A stretch of 64,000 nucleotides of DNA from Streptomyces caelestis (GTDB lineage: Bacteria > Actinomycetota > Actinomycetes > Streptomycetales > Streptomycetaceae), in contig NZ_LGCN01000051.1 of assembly GCF_001279005.1 (NCBI RefSeq), positions 62,001 through 126,000 of the forward strand, read 5' to 3'. Positions 59,890 to 64,000 of the stretch are shown piece by piece. Within the stretch, counting starts at the first letter, position 1; the number at the start of each line of letters is the position of its first letter. The position numbers were made by a program, and so were the translations under genes. Under the pieces are notes generated by a model, which was given only the letters and a program-made list of their open reading frames with translations, was not told the DNA's origin and did no database searches.

Positions 59890-60103
59890 GTCCGATCGTC
59901 CCGTACCGCAGACGCCCGGACGCCCCTTACCGAAGGGTGAGGAAGAGGACAACGTCGCCCACCGCGAAGTCCGTGCCCGCCTTGAGCGCACCATCTCCCG
60001 CGTGAACAACCCGGTATCCTCAACGATTCCGCGACGCGGCGACGGCCTCCACCACGCCGTCCAGGCCGTCGCCCACACGTACGATCCTGCCCTCGCCGCG
60101 TGA
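59890..60103 (+). mobile_element. IS5-family transposase, C-terminal remnant
   Basis: One frame reads G-R-P-L-P-K-G-E-E-E-D-N-V-A-H-R-E-V-R-A-R-L-E-R and then G-D-G-L-H-H-A-V-Q-A-V-A-H, matching the end of DDE transposases (E-E-E-x-x-x-H-R-K-V-R-A-R-V-E-H). The catalytic residues upstream are missing. 60104-60328 holds no recognised feature. Confidence 0.65.
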
Positions 60104-60328
60104 CCGAACGCGTACCACCACCGCTTCAGGCTGCGTGATCACGGCCTTCTGCACGGCCCTTCGGACCGGCGCGGGGACGACGACGCCGGAATCCGCGGGA
60201 AACGTGGTGGGGAGCGTGACGCGCGTGAAGGCCGAGGTGTCACCGCCGTTCGTCTCGATCGAATCGTCGGAGCCTGGATCGATCTCGCCGGTCCGAATGC
60301 GTGCGCTCGAGTTGACGGGTCCGCCGCT

Positions 60329-61528
60329 TCACCAGGCGACGGGCAGTTCGTGCAGGCCGTTCACCATCGTCCCGGTCTTCCAGCGCAGTTCCTCTGCGGG
60401 GACGGCCAGCCGGAGGCCGGGCATGTCCTCCAGGAGGACCTCCAAGGCCACCTGGAGTTCCACTCGCGCCAGGTGGGCGCCGATGCAGTAGTGCGGGCCG
60501 TGCCCGAAGCTGAGGTGCGGGTTGACGGCCCGGTCGAGGACGAGGTCATCGGCGCGGTCGAACACCTCCGGGTCCCGGTTGGCGGCCGCCGTGTCGACCA
60601 GGACGGGATCACCGGCGCGGATGAGAGCCCCGCCGAGTTCGATGCTCTCGGTGGCATATCGGGGGAAGGCGAAGCCGTTGGGCAGCGGTACGTAGCGCAA
60701 CAGTTCCTCCACCGCGCGGGGAAGTGCCTCAGGTCGGCCGAGCAGTGAGGAGAAGCGGTCGGGGCGGGCCAGCAGAAGGTAGCAGGAGTTCGAGATCTGG
60801 TTGAAGGTGGTGACGAAGCCCGCGCTGATGAGTACCGGGGCGAGGGCCATCAGTTCTCCCATGGTGATGCGCCCTTCCTGATCATGGGCCCGTACGAGGG
60901 CGCTGAACAGGTCGTCGCCGGGCTCCCGGCGTCGCAGTTCCACCAGGTCGGCCGTATACGCGGCGAACATGGTGTTCCACTTGTTGAACTCCTCGGCCGT
61001 CACGGTGTGGGACATCATCACGTCCAGCCAGTCCCGGACGCGGACGTGGTTCTCTTGGCCGATGCCGAGCAGTTCGCCGATCACGGTGATCGCCAGAGGG
61101 AAGGCGAATCCGTTGCCGAGGTCCGCCGGAGCGCCCGACTTCCGGATGCCGCACGACAGTTCTCCGGCGATCTCACGCACACGGTCGCGAAGCCGCTCGA
61201 CACGGCGGGCGGTGAACGCCTTCGCCACCGTGCCGCGCAGTCGGAGGTGGTCCGGCCCGTCGGTGGACAGCAGCCCCCCGCCGCTCACCGCGACCGGCCT
61301 GACGCGTGGCCGGTCCCGGCCGAGCGCCGCGGCCATGCTGAACCGGGAATCGCCCAGCAATGACTTGGCGTCGGCGTACCGGGTGACGAGCCAGGCGTCC
61401 TCGCCGTACGGCATGCGCACCCGTGCCGGCGGCCGTTGCCGCAATTCGGCGTAGATGGGGTGGATCTCGAGTCCGTCGGGTTGTTCGAAGGGATAGGCGA
61501 GCGGTTCGCACTGTGTCGTTGTCGTCAT
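60329..61528 (-). CDS. cytochrome P450
   Basis: The 399-aa bacterial class I P450 has the heme-thiolate motif F-G-H-G-P-H-Y-C-I-G-A-H near residue 345, E-E-L-L-R (ExxR) near 285 and I-helix I-S-A-G-F-V-T-T near 240. The acidic residue usually found before the I-helix Thr is Val here. It needs a ferredoxin and a reductase, not encoded in the window. ATG 61528 follows AGGAAGGG. It ends a minus-strand operon with the MDR reductase 43 nt upstream and is probably a tailoring enzyme. Confidence 0.9.
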   Translation of the reverse strand: MTTTTQCEPLAYPFEQPDGLEIHPIYAELRQRPPARVRMPYGEDAWLVTRYADAKSLLGDSRFSMAAALGRDRPRVRPVAVSGGGLLSTDGPDHLRLRGTVAKAFTARRVERLRDRVREIAGELSCGIRKSGAPADLGNGFAFPLAITVIGELLGIGQENHVRVRDWLDVMMSHTVTAEEFNKWNTMFAAYTADLVELRRREPGDDLFSALVRAHDQEGRITMGELMALAPVLISAGFVTTFNQISNSCYLLLARPDRFSSLLGRPEALPRAVEELLRYVPLPNGFAFPRYATESIELGGALIRAGDPVLVDTAAANRDPEVFDRADDLVLDRAVNPHLSFGHGPHYCIGAHLARVELQVALEVLLEDMPGLRLAVPAEELRWKTGTMVNGLHELPVAW

Positions 61529-61571
61529 CGTAGGCCCTTCCTGGGGCGGGGAATTCGAAGAGGACGGGTGG

Positions 61572-62627
61572 TCACAAGCGCACCAGGAGCTTGCCACGGT
61601 TGGCGGCCGGGTCCGTGAACAGGCTGTGGTAGGTCCCGGGGATGGCGTCGAATCCGTGCCGTACGGTCTCGTGGTGGGCGATCTCGCCGCGCCGGACCAT
61701 ACCGCCGAGGTCGTCGTGGAGCGCGTCGAGGGTCTGGTCGTCGTACCACTCCTCCGCGAAGATCCCGCGGACGGTCGTGCGGGGGAACATGATGTACGGG
61801 AGCAGGCGGGGGCCCGTGTGGTCGCCCGCGATCTGTGTCGCCCACTGCCAGCAGACGGCGACCTGACTGCCGATGTTCAGCAGGGAGAACACCGCGTCGG
61901 TGATCGCCCCACCCAGATTGTCGAAGTACTTGTCGATGCCTCGAGGTGCCGCCGCTCGCAGTGCCTCGCGTGCTTCACCGGGGTCGTCGCCCTGTCGGTA
62001 GTGGACGACGTCGTCGAAGCCCAGGGCGGTCAGATGCCGGGCTTTCTCCGGTGAGCTGGTGGTGCCGATCACGCGCGCGCCGGCTCGTTTGGCGAGCTGG
62101 CCGGCCAGTGATCCGACGGAGCCGGTCGCGCCGCTGACCACGAACGTGTCACCCGGCTCGATGGTGAAGAACTTGGTCAGCGTGCCCCAGGCCGTCAGTC
62201 CCGGCGGACCCATGACGCCGAGCGCCGTCGACAGCGGCAGCGCCTCGTCGTAGCGCCGTGGATCCAGCCGCCGGAAGGCGGGGAAGGGGACGGGGAAAGC
62301 ACCGTGCTCCCACTGCCATCCCGCACCGGTGCCGATCACATGGCTGCGCCAGCCGCCGTAGCCCTGCACCAGGTCGCCTGCCGAGAAGGCGGCCCGCGGG
62401 CCGGCCGAGACGACGCGCAGGATGCTGTGCGCGACCATGTGCTCGCCGAGGGGCGTTTCGAGGGCCAGTCCCTGCAGGTAGGGGTCGAGCGACACGTAGA
62501 GGGTCTCGAAGAGCATTTCGTCGTCCGCGAGTGAGACGTCCACCTCCTCGATCACCTTCTCGTAGATCCGGTCGACGTCCGGCACGCCCGGAACGTGTTC
62601 GCGCACGATCCACTTCTCGATCTTCAT
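61572..62627 (-). CDS. NADPH-dependent MDR oxidoreductase (CurA/leukotriene dehydrogenase-like)
   Basis: The 351-aa zinc-free medium-chain reductase has S-L-D-P-Y-L near residue 50, G-P-P-G-L-T-A-W near 133 and the cofactor loop S-G-A-T-G-S-V-G-S near 157. Such enzymes reduce enone double bonds with NADPH. The ATG at 62627 overlaps the upstream gene's stop (ATGA), which decides between it and ATG 62633. With the P450 and the CrtI-like enzyme it forms a likely biosynthetic operon. Confidence 0.87.
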   Translation of the reverse strand: MKIEKWIVREHVPGVPDVDRIYEKVIEEVDVSLADDEMLFETLYVSLDPYLQGLALETPLGEHMVAHSILRVVSAGPRAAFSAGDLVQGYGGWRSHVIGTGAGWQWEHGAFPVPFPAFRRLDPRRYDEALPLSTALGVMGPPGLTAWGTLTKFFTIEPGDTFVVSGATGSVGSLAGQLAKRAGARVIGTTSSPEKARHLTALGFDDVVHYRQGDDPGEAREALRAAAPRGIDKYFDNLGGAITDAVFSLLNIGSQVAVCWQWATQIAGDHTGPRLLPYIMFPRTTVRGIFAEEWYDDQTLDALHDDLGGMVRRGEIAHHETVRHGFDAIPGTYHSLFTDPAANRGKLLVRL

Positions 62628-64000
62628 TCGCATTCCTTGGCCTCGGGGGTGGTGCCGTCGGGGGCCGGGGGCCAGCCGACCGGGATGACGATCTGGGTGG
62701 GCGGTGGCTGGGTCCGGTCGATGCCGGCGGTGAACTCCACGCCGTCGTCGCGGCAGATGAACTGGGTGACGTGACGGCCCGCCGCCGCGGCCCGGATGAG
62801 CCCGCCGATCGTGGACCAGGTGCCGGAGAGATAGAAGTCCTTCAGCCCCGGAGCCACCGGACCGTTCCTGTTCACTTCCTTCTCCAGCCTTTCCGCGCCG
62901 TCCATGAACGGAAGCCAGCCGGCGATGGTCCCGTTGTGGTTGCCGGTGTAGCGGACCTGGGTGAGCGGGGTGCCGGTGTCGCGCGCCACGACCGACTCCG
63001 CCAGCCCGGGGAACCGGCGGTCCAGGAACTCCGTGACGGCCCGCTGAACCTGCCGCTTGGCGGCGTAGTACGCGGGGCCGCGGCGCACCGCCAGCGTGTG
63101 CAGTTCCTCCCCCTTGTGTACGCGGCTGTGCTGTTCCGGTCCGTCGGTCAGCTCCCGCCAGACGCCTGTGTCGGAGAAGTAGGTGACGAAGACGACGCTG
63201 GTGCCGCGCGGCGAGAGCTCCGGGTAGTGGGCACTGCGGAACTGCACGTTCATGCTGGGGTGCCCCATGCCGGCGAACGAGGCCGCCTCCTTCTCGTCGA
63301 GCAGGTATGTCGTACAGGGCTCACCTTGCGGGAAGGAGCGGTCCAGGCCCAGGAAGACGCTCACGTAACCGGGGTAGAGCATCCCCGGCTCGTCGATGGT
63401 CCTCGTGTAGAGCCGCTCGTACGTCGTGTTGAGGTACCGGCCCTTGAGGAGCTCCAGCATCGTGGTGCGGCCGTCGCAGGCGGAGACCACGATGTCGGCC
63501 CGGAACTCCCTCCCGTCGCTCAGCCGGACGCCCACGGCCCTGTCGTCCTCGACCAGCACCTCGTCGACCTTGGCGTTGTAGGTGATCTCGCCGCCGAGCC
63601 GCCGGTAGCGTTCCTCGACCGACCTCGCCAGTCCGAGTGAACCCCCTTCGGGCACGCCCGCCGTGCCGTTGGCGTGCGACGCCAGCTGGAAGTAGAAGGG
63701 GAGGACCGGGAACGCGGGGTGGTACTCGTAGAGGATGTGGTTGAAGGCGTCGCGCAGCAGCGGGTCGGAGAACCTCGCGGCGTAGTCCGTCATCAGGGTC
63801 GTGATCGACTTCCGGATGACGTTGAAGTACGGGACGAACGCCGCGAGCGTGCGCCAGCGTTCCCACCGGCCCATCAGCCCCGCCGGTTTGAGGAAGGGGT
63901 AGGCCGCCATGCACGCCTTGAACTTCCGCAGGCCCGCGCAGAACTCCCTGATCGGCTTGGCGTCGGCGGGGGAGAGGCCGAGCAGGTGCCCTTCGAGACG
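62624..64000 (-). CDS. FAD-dependent phytoene desaturase/CrtI-like oxidoreductase (partial)
   Basis: The frame is open to the window edge (at least 458 codons), so the N-terminal FAD motif lies outside. Visible are G-G-S-L-G-L-A-R-S-V-E-E-R-Y near the middle, D-I-V-V-S-A-C-D-G (the family V-V-S-A), and near the C-terminus the FAD-contact region Y-L-S-G-T-W-S-T-I-G-G-L-I-R-A-A-A-A-G. It resembles CrtI/RetSat-type dehydrogenases or isomerases. It overlaps the MDR gene by 4 nt. The substrate may be a polyene or other hydrophobic metabolite. Confidence 0.83.
   Translation of the reverse strand, partial: RLEGHLLGLSPADAKPIREFCAGLRKFKACMAAYPFLKPAGLMGRWERWRTLAAFVPYFNVIRKSITTLMTDYAARFSDPLLRDAFNHILYEYHPAFPVLPFYFQLASHANGTAGVPEGGSLGLARSVEERYRRLGGEITYNAKVDEVLVEDDRAVGVRLSDGREFRADIVVSACDGRTTMLELLKGRYLNTTYERLYTRTIDEPGMLYPGYVSVFLGLDRSFPQGEPCTTYLLDEKEAASFAGMGHPSMNVQFRSAHYPELSPRGTSVVFVTYFSDTGVWRELTDGPEQHSRVHKGEELHTLAVRRGPAYYAAKRQVQRAVTEFLDRRFPGLAESVVARDTGTPLTQVRYTGNHNGTIAGWLPFMDGAERLEKEVNRNGPVAPGLKDFYLSGTWSTIGGLIRAAAAGRHVTQFICRDDGVEFTAGIDRTQPPPTQIVIPVGWPPAPDGTTPEAKECE

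Overview
The window is high-GC actinobacterial chromosome, almost certainly Streptomyces. Codons are strongly GC-biased at the third position, GTG and TTG starts are common, stop and start codons often overlap by 4 nt (ATGA or GTGA), and many genes look leaderless, with a TAnnnT -10 box 5-8 nt before the start codon. The families are also typical of the genus: allantoin catabolism, SNF2 plus SWIM pair, PcaDC fusion, Cys-free ribosomal protein paralogues.

Layout. 0-3 kb holds a leaderless MarR regulator, a HipA-like protein, a MobA-like nucleotidyltransferase and a small DUF5955-type gene. 2.8-6.4 kb is an allantoin module (IclR/AllR repressor, allB, alc) with two palindromic operators and a strong terminator. 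6.4-9.2 kb holds a three-copy tandem repeat, an SDR, a RibD/DHFR-like reductase and a histidine kinase cut off in its dimerisation domain. 9.2-16 kb is a GntR-controlled sugar import and phosphorylation locus (dehydrogenase, ABC importer, ROK kinase). 16-21.1 kb carries an SNF2 ATPase and a SWIM protein behind a promoter of the SOS-independent DNA-damage (RecA-NDp/PafBC) type.

22-37.6 kb is a zinc-starvation island. It holds an AztABCD-type zinc importer with two AztD-like proteins around AztC, relics of a Zur and an ArsR gene, a three-gene PLP-enzyme cassette (Y4yA-like decarboxylase, cysteine synthase-rhodanese fusion, SufS-like desulfurase), two methyltransferases (one broken), Cys-free L33, L28, S14 and L32 plus a truncated L31, and a CobW-type GTPase. 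Four good Zur-box-like palindromes and one half-site sit on the promoters. A decayed IS110 transposase closes the island.

38.6-49.3 kb is a cobalamin-responsive island with three cobalamin riboswitches. One precedes btuFCD-like import genes. One precedes a fully overlapping five-gene operon (GHMP kinase, SbnA-like PLP enzyme, ATP-grasp ligase, MFS transporter, methyltransferase). One precedes a small (2Fe-2S) protein. The five-gene operon is the strongest candidate here for an undescribed system.

49.3-55.5 kb is a scarred accessory region: a type ISP restriction-modification fragment, a truncated tetR, a broken membrane-protein gene, a CPBP protease, remnants of several transposases, and an intact secreted GH30-FN3-CBM2 xylanase/glucanase behind two LacI-type operators. 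55.7-59 kb returns to core-like genes (PcaDC fusion, MBL hydrolase, exonuclease III, DUF6278-type protein). 59-60.3 kb holds ABC and IS5 relics. From 60.3 kb to the edge a minus-strand operon (CrtI-like oxidoreductase, MDR reductase, P450) looks like the end of a secondary-metabolite cluster.

All calls come from reading the sequence. No database search was possible, so family names rest on recognised motifs.
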